Below, piece after piece: positions 34,068-44,765 of a stretch of DNA of 64,000 bases. Each line of letters begins with the position of its first letter. The stretch's first letter is position 1. A program made the position numbers and the translations under genes. The notes below the pieces were generated by a model. The model did not search any database. It worked only from the letters and a program-made list of their open reading frames with translations, and had not been told where the DNA came from. Origin of the DNA: Hippopus hippopus (lineage: Eukaryota; Mollusca; Bivalvia; Cardiida; Cardiidae); the NCBI GenBank assembly GCA_946811185.2, contig OX328109.1, positions 32,844,129-32,908,128 on the forward strand, written 5' to 3'.

Positions 34068-34317
34068 TTAATTGATTCAGTCACACGTTTTGATTGAAAC
34101 AAAGAATCGTGCGACAAAGCTATGAAAATAATAGCTTGTAGAATATGAGAAGCCCCCTGGTTCGGTATTGAAAACCGTGGCGCATTGACGTAGTTGACAA
34201 AACCAGGTTTTTAACGTCTTTGGCCCTTAAAGTGCAAAATTCAACAAAATTTATTTCTTTGTTTGAATATCGAGGTGAAGCCAGTACAAAATTGTGCCTT
34301 GTCAGAAATCAAAGTAA

Positions 34318-34450
34318 ATGAATGAATGAATGAAAGAAAAAACGAAAGAACGAACGAACGAACTAACGGACGGACAGACTGCGGGCAAGCGAGCGAGCGA
34401 GCTAATGAGCGAACAACAGAACGAACAACCGAACGAACGAGCGAATGAAT
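34318..34450. repeat. GAAT / GAAC / GAGC tetranucleotide microsatellite
   Basis: Successive (GAAT)n, (GAAC)n and (GAGC)n runs. CT-rich sequence follows at 34493-34540. Confidence 0.9.
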
Positions 34451-34569
34451 GCTTTGCAGACTGATATAATAATACGAAGTATACAGGCAGATCTCTTTCT
34501 CTCTGTCTCTCTGTCTCTTTCTATCTCTCTCTCTTCTCTCTAACTCGTATGTTTGATAAAAGGGATATG

Positions 34570-34645
34570 TTGCGGACGCCATAGACCAAGATCAGACTGC
34601 ACAGACTGTGCAGTCTGATCTTGGATCTGTGCCGTCCGCTTGTTT
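34570..34645. mobile_element. Family A hairpin core (GGAC-type ends)
   Basis: GCGGACGCCATAGACCAAG ... GGATCTGTGCCGTCCGC is a hairpin whose outer pairing GCGGACG / CGTCCGC is also kept. Confidence 0.7.
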
Positions 34646-34707
34646 AGTCTCGCATATACGTTAAATATCTTTCTGAGATTCCAAGGCTTGCATTTTCAGC
34701 CGTCGAA

Positions 34708-34970
34708 AGAGATCGAGCTCGGTGGAAAGGAAGCTGAATGCATTTGCAAAAACTATCGACCCAGGTCAGCCTGCGCAGCCCGCTCAGGCTGACCTTGGTC
34801 GAAACTTTTTGCTTTTCGTAAAGTTGCTTCATATTCGAGAACCATTCTACCTCATCATTCATTAGGTTGTTAGATAAAACTGATTTTATGCATTCATAAT
34901 TATGTGATGACTTGCTTAATATAATGCATCACGGAGATGCGTTAAACACCTTTTTGCCAAAGTATGGCCC
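34708..34970. mobile_element. Family B hairpin MITE
   Basis: Left terminus diverged (GAGATCGAGCTCGG). The hairpin CCAGGTCAGCCTGCGCAG / GCTCAGGCTGACC and the right-hand TTGCTTAATATAATGCATC are kept. Confidence 0.7.
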
Positions 34971-35084
34971 ATATACATTTGGTGTTGAAAGTTTTACAAA
35001 GATTTATCTTTGAAGCACTTGCCTAGACATGATCGAAGTTACCTACAGCCAATATTGTAAATATCACATTCACAGACCCGTGCA

Positions 35085-35600
35085 CCTTTAATATATAGAG
35101 GATATTTGTTATTTTTACGGTGAAAGATTGAAATTTATTTCATCGAGTGAACATCTTCGGTAATATTTTCACGAGTGGAGCAGCCACTCGTGAAAATATT
35201 ATCGATGATGTTCACTCGATGAAATGAATTTCGATCTTTCACCGAAAAAAATTTTTTTTCTATTTATTTCATGCTTTTAACCCTTTCTGGGGGGAACTTA
35301 ATCAAAATTCAGTACAGTTCTTTTCGGTAGTTCCCCGTGGCGAACCCCCTCCGCATAGCAACGCATTACAATATGACGTCAAGCGCGAGAATGTAAGGTA
35401 AATTACGTTATATTGCCATCTGGTTGTGAGGCACGCGCATTTTACCTAGGTAACTAGTGCGCGGGAACAACCGTTTCCGCCTTCAATTGAAGAGTTAGAA
35501 TATAAAAATCGGTATTTTCACTGGTCGTAACCATGAAATATTGAAAAATATTTCACCGATATTTCTCGATAACCTACCGGAAAGCATGAAATAAAAATCC
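35085..35600. mobile_element. Family G element, copy 2, inverted
   Basis: Contains a 121-bp near-perfect palindrome at 35121-35241, from TGAAAGATTGAAATTTATTT to its complement, with CACGAGTGGAGC / AGCCACTCGTG at the centre. Then the G body in reverse (TTACCTAGGTAACTAGTGCG, CACTGGTCGTAACCATGAAA). Confidence 0.78.
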
Positions 35601-35721
35601 AAGACATCGCTAAACTGTAATGCGATGTTATACATTACAAGAAGCTGTTTCATCATCACAAATTTTAAGTGGCTAAAATGATGGAATTGGTCTTTAAAAA
35701 ATTAAAGAAATAAATGTAGGT

Positions 35722-35930
35722 TGCTTGATTGTATGGTGTCAAACACCGTTTTCAACATTGTTCAGTTATATCGCAGCGGCCAGTGCACCTATCCATGGTT
35801 TCCCAGAGTTTCTCTTACCAGTATGAGTACTCCGCACAATATTCTTGGTTATAAGCATTTTCTCCGTTTCTCGCAGTATTTTCAAAAGCCTTTTTCTCAT
35901 TGTCTTTAAAAAATTAGGGAAGGCATGGAA
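35722..35930 (-). repeat. S1 SINE 3' part joined to a family C remnant
   Basis: TTGATTGTATGGTGTCAAAC to ACCAGTATGAGTACTCCGCAC matches the S1 body, without its tRNA-like head. At about 35845 it passes into AGCATTTTCTCC...AAAGGGTTAAG of a C element. Confidence 0.65.
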
Positions 35931-36133
35931 AGGGTTAAGAGCTGCTAATTATTTCAAACCATTGACCACCTCATGCTAAGGTACTCCCAGCAGGTCATCA
36001 ATCACTGTCACGATATAACAGTGTTATGGCTGGCACAATCACCTCCCTGTAGTAGGTGCAAATGAGAGCGCTGGGCCAAGCGCTTTGATGCTTATGTAAG
36101 TATATCAGCTTGGGGGGGGGGGCTGAAAGATTT

Positions 36134-36391
36134 GAGCCATGCTCTGGCAAAAGGGTCCTAAATGCATCAACATGATGCATGATACTAAGCAAGTCATTAT
36201 GCAATTATATATCCATAAAATCCATTTATTCTAACACTTGACCGGATATGGAGATGGAATGCTCCTGGGACATGCAGAGAATTTACAATAAGTAAAACTT
36301 TCGACCTATGTCAGCCTGCGCGGACTGCGGAGGCTGATCTGGGTCGATTTTTTTTTCAGATGCATTAAGCCCCTTTTCACAGTCCATGGCT
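36134..36391. mobile_element. Family B hairpin MITE, reverse
   Basis: GAGCCATGCTCTGGCAAAAG to CCTTTTCACAGTCCATGGCTC-type end. Hairpin GTCAGCCTGCGCGG / CTGCGGAGGCTGATC. Confidence 0.78.
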
Positions 36392-36404
36392 CGTATACGT
36401 TGAA

Positions 36405-36700
36405 TGACAAGTCCAAATAGCTCGAGTGGTAAAGAGTAAGACTTGTAAACGTTAACGTCTGGGGGCCACTTGAGGGTTTGGATCTGAGCCCAACGGCAAG
36501 CCGTCTAAAATTACCAATAGTCTTTCGGATAAGACGTGAAACCGAGTTATCGTTTGACGGTACTAAGCATCAACCGCTTAAAGATCAATGCGTATCTTAA
36601 GACAGATTTCGTCTTCTGTCTTACACTATCCCCTGTAAGAAAGCTAACAGTCTTCTGGGAGCGTTACCCATATGGGCAACCGGTGGCGAAAACAAATAAA
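36405..36700 (+). repeat. SINE-like repeat (family S3), copy 1 of a tandem pair
   Basis: Begins AATAGCTCGAGTGGTAAAGA, resembling a tRNA A-box region. It contains GTCTTTCGGATAAGACGTGA, which is like conserved central stretches seen in some metazoan SINEs, and ends CATATGGGCAACCGGTGGCG. Exact family not assigned. Confidence 0.6.
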
Positions 36701-36717
36701 CGGAAAAAATTCAATAT

Positions 36718-36975
36718 TGAATAGCTCAAGTGATAGAGCGTGAGACTTGTAAGCGACAAATTCAGGCCACTTGAGGACTGGCCACCTAAAATTATTGATA
36801 GTCTTTCGGATGAGACGTTGAACCTAGATCCCATATGACGGTGCTATACACCGAGCACGTTAAACAACCAGGCGTAATTTAGGATGGGCTTTGGCCTGTA
36901 TCCTGTACTATTCCCCGTAGCATAAGCTACAGCATTTTTGGGGCGTCGCTCATATGGGAAACCGTCGGTGACGAT
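36718..36975 (+). repeat. SINE-like repeat (family S3), copy 2
   Basis: AATAGCTCAAGTGATAGAGC start, GTCTTTCGGATGAGACGTTG core and CATATGGGAAACCGTCGGTG end. Lies directly behind copy 1 in the same orientation, followed by ATCAATCAAT. Confidence 0.65.
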
Positions 36976-37649
36976 ATTAGAACGAAATTAATCAATCAAT
37001 TCCTTTTGAAATGCCATGCTCCTCTCTGTTTGTCCGTATTAGGTGCAAAAGAAAAAAAGGTTTCGCCGGATTTCTTTGAATTGTCTCATTGGAGAGGTCA
37101 TCAGACCTCTCCAACAGTGTTGAGTTTAAAAGGCAGACTGCCACATAATTTGCTGTCTAAATCCATATTTCTTGCGAAATTGTTCTGTTTCGTCATGGTT
37201 TTGTAAATAAAGCGAAATCAAAAAACCGAAACAGGAAATAGACGTGGTTTATTTTTATATGACGAATTTCAGAAAAGATTTGTTATATTAATTTGCCATG
37301 GTTGCAAATGACCTCTCAAGTAATTGTAATTTTTCATTAAGCAAATAAATCTAAGCAGAAGAAAAAATAAGAAGAATTTCGTTTAAAAAAAGAGAAAGAA
37401 GGCCGCTGGACAAGATCATGCGACTTGAAAACGCGGAAAGAAGGTCAAATGACCGTCATGTAAAGCATAACAGGTTTCTACGCGGCGGCCTTTTTACTTG
37501 TTTGTTTACATGTACCAAAATATATTGAAATTAAAAAGCTAATAAACTATTTGAAAACATAGATGCTGACCTCTCCTGGCTTCTTTTGTAAAGAAGCCAA
37601 CTTGTTTATGTTGTGTTGGGACAGTCCGGTCGTATCACCAGTGCCCGGC

Positions 37650-37905
37650 TGGGTAGCTCAGTGTTTAGTGTATGTGGCTCGTGACCTGGTGTTTGCAAGA
37701 TCGATACCGGTTGAGGCAAATTTTCTTTCCAGCGATTTTTAGGTTCTCACCTTTGATGCATGTGAGAAATGTAGATAGTTGCTTGGAAAGAATGTTGTCA
37801 GTACTGGTGTGAGAAAGCCATGAAACACATGCGTAGCTGCAGTGGCCGCCGAGATATGTCCTAAGCTGTTAAAACGGTATTAAACTGCAATACACACAAA
37901 TAAAA
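37650..37905 (+). repeat. tRNA-derived SINE (family S4)
   Basis: GGGTAGCTCAGTGTTTAGTG (A-box-like) and GCAAGATCGATACC (B-box-like), a body with GTGGCCGCCGAGATATGTCC, and an end AACGGTATTAAACTGCAATA before ACACACAAATAAA. The 3' half corresponds to the S1 body in reverse, so S1 and S4 probably share a 3' module. Confidence 0.65.
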
Positions 37906-37914
37906 GTAATACCA

Positions 37915-38097
37915 TTGCTCATATTCACCAACCACCCTCGAATTCTTAATCTTATTCCAGGTTTAGAAAGTAACGTAATTTCTGATTGGCTTATTGGTTT
38001 AGCCAATCAGAAATGGCGTTGCTTTGAAATTTAAAAAAAAAAAATGAGAATAAAAGTAAAAATCGTATGAAGAACGGATTGGGGATGAGGATCCAGT
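37915..38097. mobile_element. Family J palindromic MITE, copy 2
   Basis: TTTCTGATTGGCTTATTGG / TTTAGCCAATCAGAAAT in the centre, with outer arms ATTCACCAACC and GGATTGGGGATGAGGATCC. Homologous to 7013-7222. Confidence 0.6.
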
Positions 38098-38282
38098 TAT
38101 GAAATACTACTGTCTACATATGATAGGTCTGTAAAGCACCAGTAGGTCCGTGGAAACGCGTGGGACACACTGAGGGGTTGTGGGTTTGAACTAGTGGTCG
38201 GTCATAAACTCTTTCAGAGGATTGATAAAAGTGATTGCTACAGGATTTATTCAGCTCTACCACAATGACTCGTATTTGTCAA

Positions 38283-38483
38283 CTCTTCACCGGACGTCAA
38301 AATTATAGACTTGTCCAAACTGAAAGCAATTGCAGAAGACAAAGCGATGTGTCTTTGGAATGTCAAGAAAACATTGTGAAAAAGGAGAAAATGCTGGTTA
38401 CCAGCATTTTCTCCTTTTCCTACAATGTTTTTAAAAGCCGTCTTCTTCAAGGTCTTTACAATTCAGGAACGTGTGGCAAAAGG
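38283..38483. mobile_element. Family C hairpin MITE
   Basis: Left flank TCAA (a mutated TTAA), right flank TTAA at 38484-38487. The hairpin AAAAAGGAGAAAATGCTGG and complement is complete. Confidence 0.82.
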
Positions 38484-38601
38484 TTAAAACCAGACAGTGG
38501 CTCGAAGATTAAGATTTGTGCCTTATAGGTGAAAAACTGGCTACGCGTGAATAACTTTTGATATTTCATGAGATGCATGTAGTTTGTTTGGTTGTTTGTT
38601 T

Positions 38602-38870
38602 GTTTTTTTGTATAGTGTTTCAAGCCGTTTTACTATCATTTCGGTTATATCGAAGCGGCCAATGCAACTGTCCATGCTTTCTTGGAGTTTCTTTGACCAG
38701 TCCTTTGCACAACATTCTTTCAATACCACCGCTTGCTTTCCCACCCTAACACCGGCAATAGATAAATGAATCCTGTCGCGATATATATACTCGTATATTT
38801 CATCAATTCTCGGAAAGAATTGGGGCGAGCTTAGAATCGTTCCAGTGCTACCTACTGACCTTCCGGTTCT
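38602..38870 (-). repeat. S1 SINE, diverged
   Basis: TGTATAGTGTTTCAAGCCG to the CTACCTACTGACC head region, in the same orientation as 5089-5419. The tRNA-like boxes are decayed. Confidence 0.65.
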
Positions 38871-39157
38871 GCAGCAAAGTACCGTTTAAAACCGGCGTAA
38901 AATATATGAGGGCGGAAAACGGCTTGTACATGTACCTATAATTGCTGTTTATCACTATTATTAATGATTTTTTATCGTTAGCTTAAGTATGACTTAATTA
39001 TTAGTATTGGTTATTTATGAGTGACCTGGCTATCTGTTTGTATAACATAATTATACGGTAAAAATAATTTTATTGCTAAAACAAACGTAGTTACATAACG
39101 AAACCCTTTTCACCGGTCAAATTCATATAAATTCAAGTAAAATAGACAACTATATCG

Positions 39158-39426
39158 GCCATGAGCTGTGAAAAGGGTGTTTAATGGATCTGCAAAGAGT
39201 ATCGACCCAGGTCAGCCTGCGCAGTCCGCTCAGGCTGACCTGGGTCGAAAGTTTTTGCTATCGGTCAAAATTTTCTAGAGTGTCAAGAGACCAGTCTACC
39301 TTGTGATTCAATCAGTTTTTAGACAAAATGTATTTTATGGATCCATAATCATATGATGACTTGCTTGGTTCGTTGCATCACAAAAATGCTTTTAACCCCT
39401 TTTTCCCTTTTTCCGGAGCATAGCTC
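39158..39426. mobile_element. Family B hairpin MITE
   Basis: GCCATGAGCTGTGAAAAGG to CCGGAGCATAGCTC. Hairpin CCCAGGTCAGCCTGCGCAG / CGCTCAGGCTGACCTGGG. Confidence 0.78.
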
Positions 39427-40250
39427 AGTTGAATAATGCGTTCTATTTGGTGGAGTTATTGAAGATTACGTAAATTAAAGCAGTTTACCAAGAAAAGGAG
39501 AATGGGTGTTCTATTCTGTTCTATATCACATTGAAAATCCCTCAAAGCAACGGAACGTGTAGATACAAGAGCAGACTGCACAGATGGTATCTTGTTAAAG
39601 GCCGGTCCCTTGTGTGCATAGCTGTGTCACGTGTAAATTAGTTAAACCGTTTAAAAGTGGTATCGCGTTTGGTTGTACATTTCATCTTGGTTTGAAGCAA
39701 TTGAATGATTCTGTTTCCAGAGCTTGTGACTCGATCCAAACGCGTGATTCCTATGGCAATAAAAACGCTAAACTTGTTATCTCTTTGGGTAAATTTTCAA
39801 CAGATAACTGTGAAACTGTCGTTGTTAAATTCGGAGAATCAATCTTAAGGATTGAAGTCTGACTATACGACAAAATTCAGACCTGTCCAGATTAATAAAA
39901 AAAAAAAAAAATTGTAGACCTCAACTCAAGTAGGGCTTAAACGCTGGAATTTATCTATGAAAAGGTTGGAATTATTGTGAGAAAATGAGAAAGGTCCTCT
40001 TTTTCTGGATTCTTAAAACACTGGATATTTGGTACTCCTCTTTTTGCTATAAATAGTTTTAAAAGTGATTTGCAGAAGGTAACGATCCCACAGGCATTTT
40101 TTTTTTTCAAACTTTTCTCTCTACAACATAATATCTATCCAATCAGATTCGTTCAAAATATTCTCTGTGGTATCTAAAACTTCCTTTATCCGTCGGGATG
40201 AGCAAAGTTTGTCCGCCTTACAAATTTCAACCAGAATGAACTTAATATAT

Positions 40251-40511
40251 GAGCCATGCTCTGGGAAAAGGGGGCCTAATACATTTCCGTGATGCATAAT
40301 ACCAAACAAGCGTTCACATACTTATGAATCCATTATAGCCACATTTTTCAACAATCGACCTTATCATGAGATAGACTGGGCTTTTGACATACAGAACATT
40401 GACCAATAGCGAAAAGTTTCGGCCCAGGTTAACCTGCGCGGACTGCGCAGGTTGACCTGAGTCGATACTTTTCGCAGATGCATTAAGCCCCCTTTTCACA
40501 GAGCATGTCTC
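40251..40511. mobile_element. Family B hairpin MITE, reverse (left of a pair)
   Basis: GAGCCATGCTCTGGGAAAAG to CACAGAGCATGTCTC. Hairpin CAGGTTAACCTGCGCGG / CTGCGCAGGTTGACCTG. Confidence 0.8.
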
Positions 40512-40517
40512 ATACAT

Positions 40518-40784
40518 GAGACATGCTTTGAACAAAGGGGGTTTATGCAATTCATCTGCAAAAAGTACTGATCCAGCCAAGTCAGCCTGCGTAGTTTGCG
40601 GGGGCTGACCTGGATCAAAACGTTTTTTACTCGTCAATTTTCTGCATGTCCAAAGACCACTCTACATCAGAATTCAGCCGGTTGCTAGACAAAATTGATT
40701 TTATTGATCCATAATTATATGAGGACTTGCTTAGTATGATGCATCAAGGAATTGCATTAAACCCCTTTTGCCAGAGGATGGCTC
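40518..40784. mobile_element. Family B hairpin MITE (right of the pair)
   Basis: GAGACATGCTTTGAACAAAG to CCAGAGGATGGCTC. The hairpin is diverged (CAGCCTGCGTAG / GCGGGGGCTGACC). It faces the previous copy. Confidence 0.75.
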
Positions 40785-41001
40785 ATATCCACTTGTTTCG
40801 TTACATGCACTAGATAAAAGATGAATTACAACAGAAAACGAAAAATGTAACTTTATTTAAATTCCAGTTTAGAAGTATTTCAATTATATTGACAAATGAC
40901 CATTGTCTTCCTCAATGGGTATTACAGTCGAATACCTTGTTTTATTTCATGCTTTTCAGTAGTTTATCGAGAAATAACGATGATTTATTTAAAGAAATAA
41001 T

Positions 41002-41165
41002 CTCTTTTCTATCGTGGTTTATCGTTCAATAAACCACGGTTGTGAGTTATGAGGTACAATAAATAATCCACAAGGGCGATAGCCCGAGTGGTTCACTCAT
41101 TGCGTCTCATAACTCACAACTTGATTTATTGAACAATAAACCACGATAGAAAGAAGATTATTTCG
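41002..41165. repeat. Long inverted repeat inside the G3 insertion
   Basis: Arms of about 55 bases: AATAATCTCTTTTCTATCG... with its complement at 41120-41165, plus GTTGTGAGTTATGAG / CTCATAACTCACAAC nearer the centre. ATTCTAACATGAC just outside (41167) is matched by GTCATGTTAGAAT at 41832-41844, probably the element's own termini. Confidence 0.7.
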
Positions 41166-41940
41166 ATTCTAACATGACCAACTCTTTATCAAAGGAACAC
41201 AAGTTCATGCCTAGTGTACTAGAGCGGATGCAGATAATAATCTCTGGATAAACCATGGCTGTTCCAGTTACTAACCAAATCAAAACCCCACTGCCCGGTC
41301 GGTAAATACAAAAGAATCAAAGTTTCAATAAAACCTTAGGCATCGACCATAACGTACAAAAAACCGAACCATTTTACTATTAAATTTTCTCCCTGTCAAA
41401 TGACAAAGAAGAATGAATGTATCATCAGGCATTAGAGTCGCAGTCGCTTCGAATGCTCTAAATATTACTCCACTCACCCCAAAACCCATTTCTAATGCAA
41501 AACCGGCCAATTTTGAACTAACCTTCAACATGAAAAGACACTTGATTTATATGTGTTTACTGGTAACATTTCAAATATTTCCATCGTTGCCATTTTTATC
41601 AAAAACAGTTAATATCGATAAATACTTGAGTTTTTCCTTCCTCCTTGGTCGAGTAGCGGAAAATGGCGATTTTTTTACGTCAAGGGACATTCATTGATAA
41701 AATATCGGAAGGCGGAGAGATGGAATAGCCGCGGGCGGCTTACTTTATATAGAATGACGTCATTTCATATAGAATGATGTCAATTTTACCACGCTTTCGT
41801 TGCACTGCGTTTATAGAGCCGAATTCACGTGTCATGTTAGAATGTTTGATATTTCATGGTTACGACCAGTGAAAAATACCGATTTTATTTTCCAACTCTT
41901 CAATTGAAGGCGAAAACAGTAGTTTCCGCGCACTAGGTTA

Positions 41941-42242
41941 TTATTTTCCGCTAGATGGCATTCTACAAATACACATCTATCTGATTTGGGCATTCTGGGT
42001 ACAGAACCGGACTACTTTTCAAAACGACAACCGTTACTTTGAATTTCAAAATAAAATAAACGTTTGTGCGATTCACTGAGCTATGTTCATGTAACCTATG
42101 CACCGGCCATTTATTAAAACAGCCCCTACAGGTTTGGGTAATAGCTTCGGTATAAGCCCTACTTTTCCCAAGTATATGGGATAGGTGATGCGTCATAGCA
42201 GACAGGTCGAATCTTCGAAGAATATGACATGCTCAGACAACG
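41941..42242. mobile_element. Family E element, copy 2, uninterrupted (302 bp)
   Basis: Starts TTATTTTCCGCTAGATGG and ends GACATGCTCAGACAACG, with the same ends as copy 1. Flanks CGCACTAGGTTA and CACACTAGGTAC match at 9 of 12 positions. It is the empty-site reference for the D3 insertion in copy 1. Confidence 0.75.
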
Positions 42243-42913
42243 CACACTAGGTACCTAGGTGAGCACCGCTTGCCATTCAACCAGATGGAAATATGACGTA
42301 ATTTACCTTACATTTCTCGCGCTTTACGTAATATTGTAATTAGTTGTTATGCGGAGTGGATACGCCAGAGGAAATTACCGAAAACAACTGAACTGGATTT
42401 TGATGTAAGTCCCAAAAAAAGGAGTCAGAAGCATAAAATAAATAGAATATTTGATTTTTCCGGTGACGATCGAAATTTATCTCATCGAGTGAACAGTATC
42501 GGTCATATTTTCACTCGTGGCTACAAGATCCAAATTTATTTCATCGAGTGAACATCATCATTTGGTGCAGCCACGAGCGAAAATATTCCCGATGATGTTC
42601 ACTTGATGAAATAAATTTAATTTCAATCTTTCAACCCCCAAAAAACAAATATCCTCTATTTATATTACGATATAGAGGGCGAAGTGTGATGTAAAAAAAG
42701 GGTGCTGGTGAACGAGTATTACAGAATGAAAAGAGGGGTAGAATGGTTCCCAGGTCCTCCCAGTACTTTGATAACAAAAACACTGTTTCTTAGGAACACA
42801 TTTAAATGGGAATAGCACTTGTTCTCAAATGCTGCCAGCTCTTTGATAAAGATGTCACTAATTCAAGAGTACTTTCAGTACTTTGATAAAAATCTAGGTC
42901 TTGTTTCTTTCAG

Positions 42914-43209
42914 GAATCGTGCTCTGGTACATCGTCTGTGTAATACCGATCACCCTGGTTCTTGTGCTAACCTTCTGGACCAACAAGTCGATCTTTGAAT
43001 CCCAGGACAAGTCGCTGATCATTTTCACGACGGTAGCGCAGACATTCGAGCAGATCAATCACTCGTCCAACTTCTTCATTTACGTCATGTTGTCGCAGCA
43101 GTTCCGGCAGAGATTTCTACAGAAAATAAGGTGCAAAAAAGACGTCGTAGACGTTCAACAAACAATTTTGTCAAGTTATCTGGAGCGGATTTCGAACAAT
43201 ACTATGTAA
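42914..43209 (+). CDS. Class A G-protein-coupled receptor, coding exon 2 (residues 254-351, stop)
   Basis: Begins two bases into codon 254 after the acceptor TTTCTTTCAG. TM6 carries Pro265 in Cys-Val-Ile-Pro, where most class A receptors have Cys-Trp-x-Pro. TM7 has Asn306-Phe-Phe-Ile-Tyr310 in place of Asn-Pro-x-x-Tyr. A short basic helix 8 (FRQRFLQKIR, 317-326) is followed by Cys327, a possible palmitoylation site, and a Ser/Gln tail. The stop at 43207-43209 makes the receptor 351 residues, normal for the class. Together with exon 1 all seven membrane segments are present and no frameshift is needed. An S1 SINE begins about 65 bp after the stop, so the 3' UTR probably runs into repeat DNA; I saw no clear AATAAA before it. 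Confidence 0.92.
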
Positions 43210-43275
43210 GGTTATGTCACAGAAACAACAATCGGTTACCCAGTTATCTGCGGTATTTCGATTACGTCCTTTTGT

Positions 43276-43650
43276 TTGTTTAGATGATGTTTAACGCAGT
43301 TTTCAACATTATTTAAGTTATACCGCGGCGGCTGGTGCACCTGCTCAAACGTTCCTGGAGTTTCTTACACAAGTCCTTTGCACAATATTCTTTCCAACTC
43401 GCTGCCTGCTTTTCCACATAACCATCATCGAAACAAGACTGAAAAACTTACATTCGTTCCTATTTATAACATTTGCAGACGACATATTGATATGGCTAAA
43501 AATGATAGGAAATGCCTTTTGACGACTGGAAAACATTGTGGGAAAATGAGAAAATGCAGGTAAACAGAATTGTCTCCTTTTCCCTCAATGTGTTCAAAAG
43601 ATTTTTGTCTCAGAGTCGTTAAAACTCGGTATTGACTGCTAAAGGATCTA
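43276..43650. repeat. S1 SINE fragment followed by a family C remnant
   Basis: 43276-43437 is the S1 body (TAGATGATGTTTAACGCAG to CACATAACCATCATCGAAAC). It joins GACTGAAAAACTTACATTCG and a C element with hairpin GAGAAAATGCAGGTAAAC / AGAATTGTCTCC and end GGTATTGACTGCTAAAGG. Confidence 0.6.
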
Positions 43651-43929
43651 TGAAGTATTTTATTAGTTCCGCGATGAAACTCAACCGGAACTTTCTACCA
43701 ATCAACGACGTTTTAAACCATTCAAACATAAGCTTTTTTAAAGTCAAATTTTGGTAACAGAATCTCTATTTTTACGTCATAGCTAGACTTTATATTGAAA
43801 CATTTTCAGTTGACAAACGAATTTGAATTCTGATTGGCTTTACAATCGCTCTCTTCAATCATGAATATTCATGAAAACGATGTTTAAACAACCTGCGGCT
43901 AGGGGTGCCATTTATAGGACAGACTACCA

Positions 43930-44130
43930 TCAAGGCTGACGATGGCAGAAAGCATTTGAAAACAACGCGGAACAAAGATAATACGCCAGTAACCATCACT
44001 TTCTCGTTTTTCCACAAAATTTCCTAACCATTTGGTGAAACAAAGCATCACTTGAGCAACATTCAATATATCGTCTGTAAATACTCTCAATTTGCAGGAG
44101 TCTAAAATTTGTCGGCTGGTTCAGAGGTAA
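43930..44130. mobile_element. Family C remnant, reverse
   Basis: GCATTTGAAAACAACGCGG, ACGCCAGTAACC, TTGCAGGAGTCTAAAATTTG and GGCTGG; the hairpin is poorly kept. Confidence 0.45.
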
Positions 44131-44317
44131 ATCTTGTCCTCGACAAAAAGTGAAACGCGACATATATGTAGATGTTTTTTATTTTGTTATTCTTTCTAGC
44201 GAACAGAAATTTCAGAACGTCTGAGCCAACTAGATAATCAATCTTAGATTTAAGGAATACAAAATATAGAATGGTGGATCAACCTCTTCAGCTCCATAGG
44301 CGAAAACAGATGCTTTT

Positions 44318-44400
44318 GCGGACGGCATAAATCCAAGATCAGACTGCACAGAACGTGCAGTCTGATCTCGGATCTATACCGGCCGGTTGTGTAGTCAAGC
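44318..44400. mobile_element. Family A hairpin core (GGAC-type ends)
   Basis: TTGCGGACGGCATAAATCC / GGATCTATACCGGCCGG with intact inner arms. Confidence 0.65.
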
Positions 44401-44493
44401 CTTTAAGATAAAAATGTTCCTTGGTTCCAGAACATTGTATTTTTCAACCGTCGAAAGAGGTCGACTGTTCATATTTAGCTCTGAATAAGTTAA

Positions 44494-44696
44494 CCTTTAG
44501 GCTGCTAAGCCCGACTCACCGACCTTTTGCGGACCGCGTAGATCAAGATCAGACTGCACAGGACGTGCAGTCTGATCTTGAATCTACACTGCCCGATAAG
44601 GAGATAACTACCTTACAAAAATTCCTTTCAAAAAGCAATATTTGGGTTTTATTTTCGGCTTGAAAATTTCATTTCTTTTATTTAGCACTGAAAGAG
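44494..44696. mobile_element. Family A hairpin MITE with TTAA flanks
   Basis: TTAA at 44490-44493 and 44697-44700. CCTTTAGGCTGCTAAGCC start and TTTAGCACTGAAAGAG end, forward orientation, 203 bp. Confidence 0.85.
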
Positions 44697-44765
44697 TTAA
44701 TACTGCCATATAGTGTTTGTGAAAACAGTATTAAGGGAAGAAATTCGTTATACAGTTGAGTGGTG

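Larger units (their letters stand above)
40943..42685. mobile_element. Family G element, copy 3, carrying two insertions
   Basis: G sequence occurs at 40943-40985 (CAGTAGTTTATCGAGAAATA), 41845-41940 (TTTCATGGTTACGACCAGTG) and 42255-42685. The last ends in hairpins built on ATTTCATCGAGTGAACA at 42470-42640. A palindromic element (about 40986-41844) and element E2 (41941-42242) separate the pieces. Confidence 0.68.
31370..42913 (+). other. Phase-1 intron of the receptor gene (11,544 bp)
   Basis: Starts GTAAAA and ends TTGTTTCTTTCAG, matching GT-AG rules. Joining the exons makes codon 254 GGA (Gly) and restores TM6 without a frame break. The intron contains G, B, C, S1, S3, J, E and other repeats, listed separately. 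If it is not removed, translation stops at 31443 after 24 intron-encoded codons. Confidence 0.88.

Noticed and set aside
41413..41697. ORF of 94 codons inside the G3 insertion
   Set aside because: Not recognised, and lies inside a palindromic mobile element without other coding signs.
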